DNA from: Candidatus Rifleibacteriota bacterium
GTDB lineage: Bacteria > Muiribacteriota > Ozemobacteria > Ozemobacterales > Ozemobacteraceae
NCBI GenBank assembly: GCA_017417215.1
Contig: JAFPZP010000061.1
Coordinates: 1 to 48,389, forward strand
Reading direction: 5' to 3'
DNA: 48,389 nucleotides
Shown here one piece after another: positions 28,293-36,765 of this stretch. How positions within the stretch are numbered: the stretch's first letter is position 1; each line of letters begins with the position of its first letter. The notes below the pieces were generated by a model, which worked only from the letters and a program-made list of their open reading frames with translations, ran no database searches and was not told the DNA's origin. The translations under genes were made by a program, and so were the position numbers.

Positions 28293-29381
28293 ATGTATTA
28301 CTTAAATTTTTCTAATGTTTCTACGTCAAAAGAAAATGTTCTTAAGGAAGATTCTACAAAATATGACGCTAACCCTAATTATAATAATGATAATTTCTTT
28401 CAAGATGTTAGAAAAATAATAGAAACTGCACGCAAAAATGCTGTTCGCAGCATAGATTTTTGTCGTGTTCAGATGTATTGGCAACTTGGCAAAAGAATAG
28501 TTGTAGAAGAACAAAAAGGCAAAGAAAAAGCTGATTATGGAACATATTTAATCAAAAATCTTTCTCGAATGCTTGAAACAGAATATGGAAGTGGATTTTC
28601 ATATAGACAACTGGCTTTTTGTAGGCAATTTTACATAGAATACCCAATTGTGAACGCATTGCGTTCACAATTAAACTGGTTTCAATATCGCCTGTTAATA
28701 CAAATAAATGATAAAGATAAGAGAGAGTATTATGAATTAGAAGCTGTAAACAACTCTTGGACAGGTAGAGAACTTGAAAGACAAATAAACTCTATGCTGT
28801 ATGAGCGTTTGTTGATGAGCAATGATAAAAAATCTCTTTTAAAAGTTGCTCGAAAAGAAATAATACCAGAAAAACCCGAAGAAATAATAAAAGACCCTAT
28901 GGTGTTAGAATTTCTTGGTTTAGAAAGAAAAGCTACTTATTATGAAAAGGATTTGGAATATGCTATTATTTCTCATATTGCAGATTTCTTGCTAGAATTA
29001 GGAAAAGGTTTCTCTTTTGTTGCTAGACAAAAAAGAATATTGCTTGAAGATGACGAATATTTTGTAGACCTAGTTTTTTATAATAGGTTATTAAGGTGTT
29101 TTGTTATTATAGAAACAAAAACAGATAAGTTGACTCATCAAGATCTTGGACAGTTACAAATGTATGTTAATTATTTTGATAGATGTGAAAAATTGCCTGA
29201 AGAAAATTCTACAATAGGTATTTTACTTTGTTCAGAAAAGAATGATACTGTTGTTAAGATGACTTTGCCTGAGGACAATAAAACTATATTAGCTTCTGAA
29301 TACAAACTCTATCTTCCATCAGAAGAACAATTATCCAAACAAATATCAGAAATAAAACGAAAATTAAATCATAAAAGGTAA
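28293..29381 (+). CDS. DUF1016 / YhcG-type PD-(D/E)XK nuclease
   Basis: 362 residues. Residues 1-33 are a leader homologous to that of the Rpn gene. The YhcG N-terminal helical domain follows (YWQLGKRIVVEEQ, LIKNLSRMLETEYG.GFSYRQLAFCRQFY, LNWFQYRLLI), then the C-terminal nuclease domain with DPMVLEFLGL, D259 in FVDLVFYNR and E274-T-K276 in FVIIETKTDK, an intact PD-(D/E)XK site, and QLQMYVNYFD. Family members accompany restriction-modification and mobile loci; exact function is not settled. ATG 28293 has a perfect AAGGAG and gives the shared MYYLN start, so an upstream ATG at 28269 is rejected. A 27-bp perfect palindrome (28646-28672) lies inside the coding region. Confidence 0.88.
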   Translation: MYYLNFSNVSTSKENVLKEDSTKYDANPNYNNDNFFQDVRKIIETARKNAVRSIDFCRVQMYWQLGKRIVVEEQKGKEKADYGTYLIKNLSRMLETEYGSGFSYRQLAFCRQFYIEYPIVNALRSQLNWFQYRLLIQINDKDKREYYELEAVNNSWTGRELERQINSMLYERLLMSNDKKSLLKVARKEIIPEKPEEIIKDPMVLEFLGLERKATYYEKDLEYAIISHIADFLLELGKGFSFVARQKRILLEDDEYFVDLVFYNRLLRCFVIIETKTDKLTHQDLGQLQMYVNYFDRCEKLPEENSTIGILLCSEKNDTVVKMTLPEDNKTILASEYKLYLPSEEQLSKQISEIKRKLNHKR

Positions 29382-29486
29382 GATTATTATTTTTGCTATT
29401 CTGTCTCCAACTATGGTCTTGTATCTCAATTTTGGGTCTTATATATAACAATATATGTCTGGTAGGACATTACATTAATAACCTAG

Positions 29487-29645
29487 GTGTATCTGTTAAA
29501 AGCAAATTATGCAAATTTCAAATCGAATTTGAAATTTGCTTCAGATGTTGAAAATCCAACTGTTATCTATTCTGGCGACTTAGAAACCCAAACAAAAGTC
29601 ATTAATTACATTAATTTCAAAAATATCGCCAAATTGTTTTCGTAA
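29487..29645 (+). pseudogene. Remnant C-terminus of an AAA ATPase with DUF4143
   Basis: An open stretch without a start codon translates to about 52 residues ending NPTVIYSGDLET...VINYINFKNIAKLFS and a stop at 29643. The pattern (NLKFA..., then VIYSGD, then a short strand and helix) resembles the last 50 residues of AAA-DUF4143 ATPases common in accessory DNA. It contains the perfect hairpin GCAAATTTCAAAT/ATTTGAAATTTGC (29511-29539). The rest of the gene is gone; 17 bases just before it (TACATTAATAACCTAGG, 29470-29486) recur at 44839-44855. Confidence 0.4.
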
Positions 29646-29665
29646 TTTCACCTATCACTCACCAC

Positions 29666-29828
29666 GCCAAGCTTCGCTTGGCTCTTCGCTCTCAGCTCTC
29701 CGCTCTTTGCTCTCAACTTATGGTCTTCCATCTTCCATCTTCCATCTTCAATCTTCAATCTTATATCTTATATCTTATATCTCAAGTTTTAGTCTTATAT
29801 CTCCATTTTTGGTCTTATATCTTATATT
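29666..29828. repeat. Hairpin plus degenerate short tandem repeats
   Basis: Starts with GCCAAGC-TTC-GCTTGGC (29666-29682; related copy at 28035-28051), then CTCTTCGCTCTCAGCTCTCC-like units and about 100 bp of 7-9-base repeats of the CTTCCAT, CTTCAAT and CTTATAT types. No gene is seen between 29646 and 29965. Confidence 0.65.
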
Positions 29829-29965
29829 AAAATATTGTACTTGCAAAGTTTTTGATTACGTGTTAAACTCTTCGACTAACTTGCAAAGCTAAATTGCAAG
29901 CGATTATTATCAAGTTAGCGGTACGTCAAGGATTTGGCGATATTTTGCTATTAGGAGAAAAACGA

Positions 29966-30472
29966 ATGGAAAATGAAAATGAACGGATAGTTGGTACAAT
30001 CCGTAAATTTGTTTTAGATTCTTTCCCCTATGAAATCTACGACGTAACCCTCAAGAATCTAGGGAAAAAGAAAGTATTAGAGGTCTTCATAGATAGTCCT
30101 CAAGGGGTAACCGTAGATGACTGCGAAAAAGTCTCGAGGGGCCTGAGCAATTATCTTGATGAAGTCGACCTTATACCAGATGCCTATACCTTAGAGGTGT
30201 CATCGCCAGGAATAGAAAGAATCCTGAAACGGCAGGTAGACTACGAACGGCATGTTGGCAAATTGGTAAAATGGACGCTTCATACAGAAGGCACTGATGG
30301 TAAGGTTCGCAAAGAGGTATTTGAAGGAAGATTGCAGGAGTTTACTCCTGATAAGATAACAGTTCAGACCGGTAAGGAACTCCGAGAGTTACCACTCAGT
30401 AGCGTAAAAGAAGCCCAAGTAGTATTTGAGTTTCCGAAAGAAATGAGTGCTAATAAAAGGAGGAGGAAATAA
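29966..30472 (+). CDS. rimP: Ribosome maturation factor RimP
   Basis: 168 residues. RimP is needed for 30S subunit maturation. It has the N-terminal alpha/beta domain with LEVFIDSPQGVTVDDCEKVSR (about residues 40-60) and YTLEVSSPGIERILK near 75-90, the family's hallmark, and a C-terminal SH3-like part. AGGAG at 29953-29957 supports ATG 29966; an upstream TTG in frame has no signal. It begins the rimP-nusA-infB operon, with nusA starting one base after its stop. The C-terminus ANKRRRK is short and basic. Confidence 0.92.
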   Translation: MENENERIVGTIRKFVLDSFPYEIYDVTLKNLGKKKVLEVFIDSPQGVTVDDCEKVSRGLSNYLDEVDLIPDAYTLEVSSPGIERILKRQVDYERHVGKLVKWTLHTEGTDGKVRKEVFEGRLQEFTPDKITVQTGKELRELPLSSVKEAQVVFEFPKEMSANKRRRK

Positions 30473-30473
30473 A

Positions 30474-31547
30474 GTGGCTAATATTAATTTGATTGATGCT
30501 TTAAAAGAATTAACAAGTGAAAAGAATATCCCTATGGATGTTCTTATAAAAGCAATAAAAGAAGCACTTGTTGTTGCGTATAGAAAGATGTCTGATTCAG
30601 ACGAAAATATCGAAGTAAGACTAGATGAAGCAACTGGAGAATTCAGAGTTATATCTTTAAGCACAGTAATTGACAGCGATGTTTTGGAAAACCCCGATAG
30701 TCAGCTTACACTTGAAGATGCCAAAGAATTAGATCCAGACGCTCAGCCAGGCGATATAGTTGAAGAAGATGTTACTCCTTCTGATTTTGGACGTATTTCT
30801 GCACAAACCGTTAAGCAAGTTGTTAGTCAGAAGCTTGTTGAAGCCGAACGCGACTTAATTTATGGTGAATTCAAGAACAAAATAGGTCAGATTCTCAATG
30901 GCAGAGTTCAAAGAGTTGAACGCAGACATGTTTATGTAGAATTTGACAAGGCCGATGCTGTTATTCAACCTAAAGATCAGATTCCTGGCGAAATGTTCCG
31001 TGTTGGTGATCGTATTAGAGCATACATTTCTGATGTTAAGCCAACAAATAAAGGACCTCAAATTATACTTTCGCGCAGTGACCCTAAATTTGTTGAAATG
31101 CTATTCAAGCAGACTGTTCCAGAAATATCTGATGGAATAGTTGAAATTAAGTCCTCCTCTAGAGAACCAGGCTTAAGAGTTAAAATTTCCGTTTCTACAA
31201 ACGACAACAAAGTAGACCCGGTTGGAGCATGTGTAGGTCTCAAGGGAAGCCGTATAAGAGGTGTAGTTGACGAACTCAACGGTGAAAAGATTGATATCGT
31301 AAGATACAGTGATAATCCTATTGAATACGTAACTAACGCACTTAGCCCCGCAAAGGTTGTTTCTGTTAAAGTTTCTGAAGATAAGCGCAATGCCTTGGCT
31401 ATCGTAACCAAAAACCAGCTGTCTCTGGCAATAGGTAAAGAAGGTCAGAATGTTAAGCTTGCTACCAAACTTACTGGTATCAAGATTGATATTAAGACTG
31501 AAGAAGACATTGAACGTATGAATGCAGAGAAATCTGACAATGAGTAA
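30474..31547 (+). CDS. nusA: Transcription termination/antitermination factor NusA
   Basis: 357 residues: N-terminal RNAP-binding domain (INLIDALKELTSEKN...), S1 domain (about 130-200, ILNGRVQRVERRHVYVEF), KH1 (about 225-290, VGACVGLKGSRIRGVVDEL) and KH2 (about 295-350, AIGKEGQNVKLATKLTGIKI). There is no acidic C-terminal extension, as in most phyla outside gammaproteobacteria. Start is GTG 30474, set by AGGAGGAGG at about 30458-30466; the reading frame is open further 5' but runs inside rimP. Core operon gene. Confidence 0.95.
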   Translation: MANINLIDALKELTSEKNIPMDVLIKAIKEALVVAYRKMSDSDENIEVRLDEATGEFRVISLSTVIDSDVLENPDSQLTLEDAKELDPDAQPGDIVEEDVTPSDFGRISAQTVKQVVSQKLVEAERDLIYGEFKNKIGQILNGRVQRVERRHVYVEFDKADAVIQPKDQIPGEMFRVGDRIRAYISDVKPTNKGPQIILSRSDPKFVEMLFKQTVPEISDGIVEIKSSSREPGLRVKISVSTNDNKVDPVGACVGLKGSRIRGVVDELNGEKIDIVRYSDNPIEYVTNALSPAKVVSVKVSEDKRNALAIVTKNQLSLAIGKEGQNVKLATKLTGIKIDIKTEEDIERMNAEKSDNE

Positions 31548-31562
31548 TGCCGGAGGTCATGG

Positions 31563-34100
31563 ATGGGTATAAGAATACACGAAGCTAGAAAAAAATTTAA
31601 TCTTAGTTCAAAACAGATGAACGATGTTTTGACCAACATCGGATACACCGGCAGTATGAATGCTCTTGCAGGTTTGTCTGACGATATAGTTGCTAAAATA
31701 GAAAAGCATCTTGCTGCAAAAACAGCTCCTGCTGTAAAACCTGAAATCAAAAAACAGGAACCAGCTAAGCAGGAACAACCTAAACCTGTTCCTCAAAAAG
31801 TTGAAGAAGTAAAACAGCAACCTGTTATTCAGAATGTAAATAAAAATCAGAATAATCAGAACAACCAGCAGAAGCAAAACAATCAGAAACAGAATTTCAA
31901 GAATAAAAACAATAATCAGAATCAAGATAATCAGCCACAGCCTTACTATGGTGAATCAAGCCGTGATTCTGGTAGAAAATTTGATAAAAACAGAGATAAA
32001 AACAGAAGAGACCGAGATTATGACGATTACGAACTCGGTGGTGGTCGCCAGAATGAACGTCAGAATGAACAGCGTTTGAATGACCGCCGTTTAGACAAAA
32101 AGAGACTTGGTCCTAAGATTCACATTGAAGACGATGATGATGACGAAATAGAAGTAAATAAACAGATAACCATCATCAAAACTGCTTCTCCAAAGAAAGA
32201 AAATCAGCTTTCCAACAAGAAGAAGCATGACAAGAATAAAAATAAGCGTGCTCATTTCTCAAAGAAGGTTCAGGCGGAAATGCGCGAACAGGAACGTCAA
32301 ACAGAAGCATTGCTTGATAGAAGACAGAATCAGCAGGTTGAAAGCGAAGATGATTCTTTACCGAAACTAATGGTTCCAAGAGATGTGACAGTTAGTCAGT
32401 TAGCAAAATATTTGGAAATAGACGCTATCGCTATTATTAAAAAGCTATTTGAATTAGGTGTAGTTGCTAGTTTGAATCAGCGTCTAGAAGAAGACCATAT
32501 TCAATTAATTGGTGCTGAATATGGTAAAGAAATAATTTTCTCAGAAACAGTTTTTGAAATCGAAGATACTCCGGATGATGCCAAGGATTTACGTGTCAGA
32601 CCACCAGTAGTTACTGTTATGGGTCACGTAGACCACGGCAAAACTTCTTTAATCGACTACATACGTAAAACTCATGTAGCAGCAGGCGAAGCCGGTGGAA
32701 TTACTCAACATATCGGTGCTTATCAGGTTAAGCTTCCTAATGGAACGATTACATTTATCGACACCCCAGGTCACGAAGCATTTACAGCAATGCGTGCTCA
32801 GGGTGCTCTTGTAACAGATATAGTAATTCTTATCGTTGCAGCAGACGACGGTGTTCAACCTCAGACGATAGAAGCTATCCACCATGCTCAAGCAGCAGGT
32901 GTTCCGATAATCGTAGCCATAAACAAAGTTGATAAACCAGAATCAAGCGTTGATAAAGTTAAACAGCAGCTTATGCAGCAAAACCTTGTTGCAGACGATT
33001 GGGGTGGACAAACCACTATGATTCCAATTTCTGCAAAAACTGGTCAAGGCGTTCAAGATTTACTTGAAATGATTCTGTTGCAGGCAGAAATGCTTGAACT
33101 AAAAGCTAATCCAAACAAAGCAGGTTTTGGAACAATCATCGAAGCCAAACTTGATAAAGGTATGGGCCCGATGGCAACCGTTCTTATCCAGAATGGTCGT
33201 GTTCAGCTTGGCAACGATATTATATGCGGAACCTCTTACGGTCGTGTAAAAGCTTTGATAAACGATGCTGGTCAACGTGTAAAAGATGCTGGTCCAGCTT
33301 CTCCAGTAATGGTTTTAGGTTTAAATGAAGTTCCTAAAGTCGGTGACAAAATGGCAGTTGTTGAAAGTGCTAAATTTGCCAGATACGTTGGTGAACTTCG
33401 CATGAAACGCGAAAGAGATGAAAGACTCTCTCGTGAAAACCACATTAAACTTGCTGATTTGTTTAAAAAGGTTACCGAAGGCGCTGCTAAAGAACTCAAT
33501 ATCATTATCAAAGCAGACGTTCAAGGTTCCTGCGGTGCTTTAAAAGACGCTTTGGAACGCTTAAGCACAGACGAAGTCAAGGTAAACGTAATTCATACTG
33601 CTGTTGGCGGTATTACTGAAGCTGACGTAAATCTTGCTTCTGCCAGCAATGCTATCATCATTGGTTTCCACGTAAGAACCATGACTGGCGTTGACGAAGC
33701 AGCAAAACAGGAAGGCGTTGATATTCAGATTTTCAGAATCATTTACGATGCAATCGATGCCGTTAAACTAGCTCTTAAAGGTATGTATGATCCTGAATAC
33801 CAGGAAGAAAACATCGGTAAAGCAGAAGTCCGCAAAGTTTATAAAGTTTCAGGTGTTGGAACAATCTGCGGTAGCTATGTTATCAGTGGTGTTGTAAGCA
33901 GACAGTGCCTAGTCAGAGTTTTCAGAGACAACATAGAAATCTATGAAGGCAAGCTGGCATCACTTAAACGCTTTAAAGATGACGTCAAAGAAGTTAAAGA
34001 AGGCTATGAATGTGGTCTTTGCGTAGAAAACTATAATGACGTTAAAGAAAACGATGTTCTCGAATTCTATAGAATGAAAGAAATAGAAAGAGAAATCTGA
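31563..34100 (+). CDS. infB: Translation initiation factor IF-2
   Basis: 845 residues, GTPase that places initiator tRNA on the 30S subunit. Order: IF2_N-like motif (1-50), a long low-complexity N/Q/K/R-rich linker (about 60-255, with NNQNQDNQ- and RDRDYDDYE-type stretches), second IF2_N (about 275-330), G domain with GHVDHGKTS (about 354), DTPGHEAF (about 400) and NKVDKPE (about 454), then domains II-IV (VLGLNEVPKVGDKM; IIKADVQGSCGALKDAL). GGAGG six bases before ATG 31563. The linker's Asn/Gln richness is notable but such linkers are usually variable. Confidence 0.97.
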   Translation: MGIRIHEARKKFNLSSKQMNDVLTNIGYTGSMNALAGLSDDIVAKIEKHLAAKTAPAVKPEIKKQEPAKQEQPKPVPQKVEEVKQQPVIQNVNKNQNNQNNQQKQNNQKQNFKNKNNNQNQDNQPQPYYGESSRDSGRKFDKNRDKNRRDRDYDDYELGGGRQNERQNEQRLNDRRLDKKRLGPKIHIEDDDDDEIEVNKQITIIKTASPKKENQLSNKKKHDKNKNKRAHFSKKVQAEMREQERQTEALLDRRQNQQVESEDDSLPKLMVPRDVTVSQLAKYLEIDAIAIIKKLFELGVVASLNQRLEEDHIQLIGAEYGKEIIFSETVFEIEDTPDDAKDLRVRPPVVTVMGHVDHGKTSLIDYIRKTHVAAGEAGGITQHIGAYQVKLPNGTITFIDTPGHEAFTAMRAQGALVTDIVILIVAADDGVQPQTIEAIHHAQAAGVPIIVAINKVDKPESSVDKVKQQLMQQNLVADDWGGQTTMIPISAKTGQGVQDLLEMILLQAEMLELKANPNKAGFGTIIEAKLDKGMGPMATVLIQNGRVQLGNDIICGTSYGRVKALINDAGQRVKDAGPASPVMVLGLNEVPKVGDKMAVVESAKFARYVGELRMKRERDERLSRENHIKLADLFKKVTEGAAKELNIIIKADVQGSCGALKDALERLSTDEVKVNVIHTAVGGITEADVNLASASNAIIIGFHVRTMTGVDEAAKQEGVDIQIFRIIYDAIDAVKLALKGMYDPEYQEENIGKAEVRKVYKVSGVGTICGSYVISGVVSRQCLVRVFRDNIEIYEGKLASLKRFKDDVKEVKEGYECGLCVENYNDVKENDVLEFYRMKEIEREI

Positions 34101-34115
34101 TATTCCTGACAGCCT

Positions 34116-34400
34116 ATGATGATAGTTGCTATAGGAACCTTTGAAATGTCTTTCCCTGAGGCTAATAGCCTCAAGGAAAAGCGTCAGATATTACGCAGTA
34201 TAAAAGATCGTGTTAGAGCTAAGTTTAATGCTTCTATTGCCGAAGTTGGCAATAACGATGATTGGAACCGTGGTACAATAGGTGTTTCTGTAGTAGCAAA
34301 CGACAAAGTTTATCTAGAAAAAGTTGCCGCAAAAATAGATGCTTTAATAGCAGATTATTCAGAGTCAGAAATAGTAGATACATATTGGGATTACGTATGA
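34116..34400 (+). CDS. DUF503 family protein
   Basis: 94 residues, usual for DUF503, a small ferredoxin-like protein nearly always encoded between infB and rbfA. Motifs are MSFPEANSLKEKRQILRSI and FNASIAEVGNNDDWNRGTIGVSVVAND. Function is not established; conserved position suggests a role in translation or ribosome assembly. Its stop overlaps the rbfA start (ATGA). Confidence 0.88.
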   Translation: MMIVAIGTFEMSFPEANSLKEKRQILRSIKDRVRAKFNASIAEVGNNDDWNRGTIGVSVVANDKVYLEKVAAKIDALIADYSESEIVDTYWDYV

Positions 34401-34813
34401 ATAGAAGACAAGAAAAAGTATCCTCGGTGCTTTTACACCAGCTCTCAACAATAATAAACCGCAGAGTTCAAGACCCTAGAGTTCGAGGGGTACACATCGT
34501 AGATGTGGAAGTCAGTCATGATTTCAGCTTTGCAAAAGTAAGATACAGCTTTTTAGATGAAGGTCAGAAACCGGAAGACATTCAAAAAGGCTTAGATTCA
34601 GCTAAAGCCCTTATACGTAAAGAACTCAGAAAAGTTCTTACTCTAAGAGTTGTTCCAGAACTAGCATTTTTCTATGACTCTTCTATTAAGCATGGAGACC
34701 ATATTCTTGAACTTCTCAGATCATTAGAATCCTCTGATAAATCTATGGCAGAAGCCGAAGAAGAATCTAATCCCTCAAATGACATCATAAAGGACAACAT
34801 AAATGAAGGTTAA
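34397..34813 (+). CDS. rbfA: Ribosome-binding factor A
   Basis: 138 residues with the KH-like RbfA fold: RRQEKVSSVLLHQLSTII, VQDPRVRGVHIVDVEVSHDF, AKVRYSF and a helical end, then an acidic tail. It helps late 16S/30S maturation in the cold. ATG 34397 overlaps the stop of DUF503 by four bases, the likely coupled start; an in-frame open stretch further 5' lies within DUF503 and is rejected. It overlaps the following nrnA by 11 bases. Confidence 0.92.
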   Translation: MNRRQEKVSSVLLHQLSTIINRRVQDPRVRGVHIVDVEVSHDFSFAKVRYSFLDEGQKPEDIQKGLDSAKALIRKELRKVLTLRVVPELAFFYDSSIKHGDHILELLRSLESSDKSMAEAEEESNPSNDIIKDNINEG

Positions 34814-35813
34814 TTGGCCTAGTCCTGAATACGATAAGACTATAGAACAGATTTTAGAAAAGCTTGATAAAGCTCAAAACATTTTTACAATAGCCCACCC
34901 TTATGCAGATGGTGACGCTATTGGTTCTGAACTAGCTTTGTACCATTATTGCAAATCTGTTGGCAAAAATTGTGTTGTTCTAAATTTTGAACCTGTTCCA
35001 GAACAGCTTTCCTGGTTGGAAGGCTATGATATCTGCACCAATAAGTTACCTGACGATGTAGATTTCGATTTAGCAGTATTAATGGAAACCACAGAAGCCC
35101 GCCGAATGGGTGACCGTGTAAATCTCTTTAAAAGAGCAAAATCAACAATACACATAGACCATCATATAAATGTTGCTGGCTTGGGCGATATTAATCTCAT
35201 GGATGAAAAAGCTTCTTCAACCTGTGAAATTCTTTACAATATTCTTGAAAAAACAGGTGTTGAGCTTTCAAAAGCATGTCGCGAAGCCCTTTATGTTGGC
35301 ATCATGACTGACACAGGTAATTTCAGATATAACAACGCTACATCCAGAGCTCATGAAGTAATAGCTAAGATTTTAGGAAATGACTTAATTGTTGATGACA
35401 TATATAAAATAGTCTATGAAAATACAGGTCTAAACCGCGTTATTATTCATGGTCTTACAATGTCTAGAACTAAGCCTGACTATAATGGCAAAATAGTTTC
35501 TAGTTGGCTTAAGCTAGAAGATTTTGAAAAATTCGGAGCCTCTGAAGTTGATGCAGACGGTGCTATTCGCAATATTAGCTGTATTAATGGAATTGAAATA
35601 GCTCTTCTTTTTAAAGAAAATCCTGATAATAGAGTAAAAGTAAGTCTTCGTTCATCTGGAAACATTGATGTAATGGCTATTGCCAAACAGTTCCAGGGTG
35701 GCGGGCATATTCTTGCAGCAGGCGTAACTCTTAGCGGTAACATGGAAGAAGTTAAAGATAAGGTAATAAAAGCTTGTATTGAGTCAATAAAAGAGTTTGA
35801 AGGTAAAAAATAA
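34803..35813 (+). CDS. nrnA: DHH/DHHA1 bifunctional oligoribonuclease and pAp phosphatase
   Basis: 336 residues. Motifs HPYADGDAIGS (residues about 32-42), VLMETTEARRMG, IDHHINVAG (DHH), GIMTDTGNFRY and GGGHILAAGV are all intact. The position between rbfA and truB is the classical nrnA position. Its product would break 2-5-nt RNA and recycle pAp. A second paralogue at 1-1020 differs throughout, for example HLRPDGDAIGS versus HPYADGDAIGS, so it is not a recent duplicate. truB follows after one base. Confidence 0.93.
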   Translation: MKVNWPSPEYDKTIEQILEKLDKAQNIFTIAHPYADGDAIGSELALYHYCKSVGKNCVVLNFEPVPEQLSWLEGYDICTNKLPDDVDFDLAVLMETTEARRMGDRVNLFKRAKSTIHIDHHINVAGLGDINLMDEKASSTCEILYNILEKTGVELSKACREALYVGIMTDTGNFRYNNATSRAHEVIAKILGNDLIVDDIYKIVYENTGLNRVIIHGLTMSRTKPDYNGKIVSSWLKLEDFEKFGASEVDADGAIRNISCINGIEIALLFKENPDNRVKVSLRSSGNIDVMAIAKQFQGGGHILAAGVTLSGNMEEVKDKVIKACIESIKEFEGKK

Positions 35814-35814
35814 A

Positions 35815-36765
35815 ATGGTAGATGGCTGCTTAGTAGTATACAAGCCTAAAGGCATTACATCTCACGATGTAATAAATAAAATCAGACATGTATATAAAAT
35901 AAAAAAATGTGGTCATGCTGGAACCTTAGACCCAATGGCTCAGGGCGTTCTTTTAGTCTTCTTTGGAAAAGCATTAAAACTTATTAATTTTATACCCGCT
36001 GAGCACCTTGATAAAACATACCTTGCAAGGTTAACACTTGGGAAAACTACTGATAGCTACGATGCCACAGGCAACATCACTTCAGAATACAATGAGTCGA
36101 CAGACTATTCCCAAGAAGAAATCAATAAAGCTATAAATTCATTTATAGGTAAATACGACCAAATACCACCTGTTTTTTCGGCGATAAAAATTCAAGGGAA
36201 AAAAGCTTATGCTATGGCCAGAGCTGGTGAAACCGTTGAACTTACAGGTCGTCCAGTAGATGTTACTTCAATAAGATTGATCAAAGATTATAATCATGAA
36301 CTGAATCATAATTTATTGATTCGTGTACATTGTTCGAGAGGAACATACATTCGTTCTGTCGCCCATGATATAGGGCAAAAGCTTGGTTGCGGTGCTTATC
36401 TTTCTTACCTTCTCAGAGAAAGAGTTGGGAAATGGGATTTTTCTCACGCTTTCCCTTACTGGAAGCTAGAAAAAGGTATTCCTTTTGAAAATGATTCTGC
36501 TTTTACTAAATTTTCAGATGTACTTTCTTGCCCGAAAATAACCGTAAAACCAGAAACTATTTTTAAAATATCCAATGGGCAGGCTATAACCCGCAAAGAT
36601 ATTACTAATATTGAAACCAACAATGATGAATTATCTACTATTTTTCAAATTTTATCACCAGAACGTGAATTAATAGCTATTTATTCATCAAATAAGAAAT
36701 CTAATGAAAATCCTGATTTAAAGCTTCTTCCGATGAGAGTTTTCCACCAAAATGAAACCGATTAA
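35815..36765 (+). CDS. truB: tRNA pseudouridine(55) synthase TruB
   Basis: 316 residues. Contains VVYKPKGITSHDVIN, the catalytic-Asp motif GHAGTLDPMAQGVLLV, SAIKIQGKKAYAMARAGE and CSRGTYIRSVAHDIGQKLG; the C-terminal part resembles a PUA domain. It makes pseudouridine 55 in the T-loop. TTG 35797 within nrnA is open in frame, but ATG 35815 gives the normal family start. It overlaps ribF by 14 bases. The T-loops of the RNAs at 46815-47104 carry the TTCGA target sequence. Confidence 0.93.
   Translation: MVDGCLVVYKPKGITSHDVINKIRHVYKIKKCGHAGTLDPMAQGVLLVFFGKALKLINFIPAEHLDKTYLARLTLGKTTDSYDATGNITSEYNESTDYSQEEINKAINSFIGKYDQIPPVFSAIKIQGKKAYAMARAGETVELTGRPVDVTSIRLIKDYNHELNHNLLIRVHCSRGTYIRSVAHDIGQKLGCGAYLSYLLRERVGKWDFSHAFPYWKLEKGIPFENDSAFTKFSDVLSCPKITVKPETIFKISNGQAITRKDITNIETNNDELSTIFQILSPERELIAIYSSNKKSNENPDLKLLPMRVFHQNETD

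Noticed and set aside
29707..29892. 61-codon frame in the short-repeat tract before rimP
   Set aside because: It translates a degenerate 7-9-base tandem repeat and has no ribosome binding site.
31740..32340. Possible prion-like or foreign insertion in infB
   Set aside because: Asn/Gln/Lys-rich linkers between the IF2 N-domain and G domain are variable in many phyla; the frame and both flanking domains are intact.
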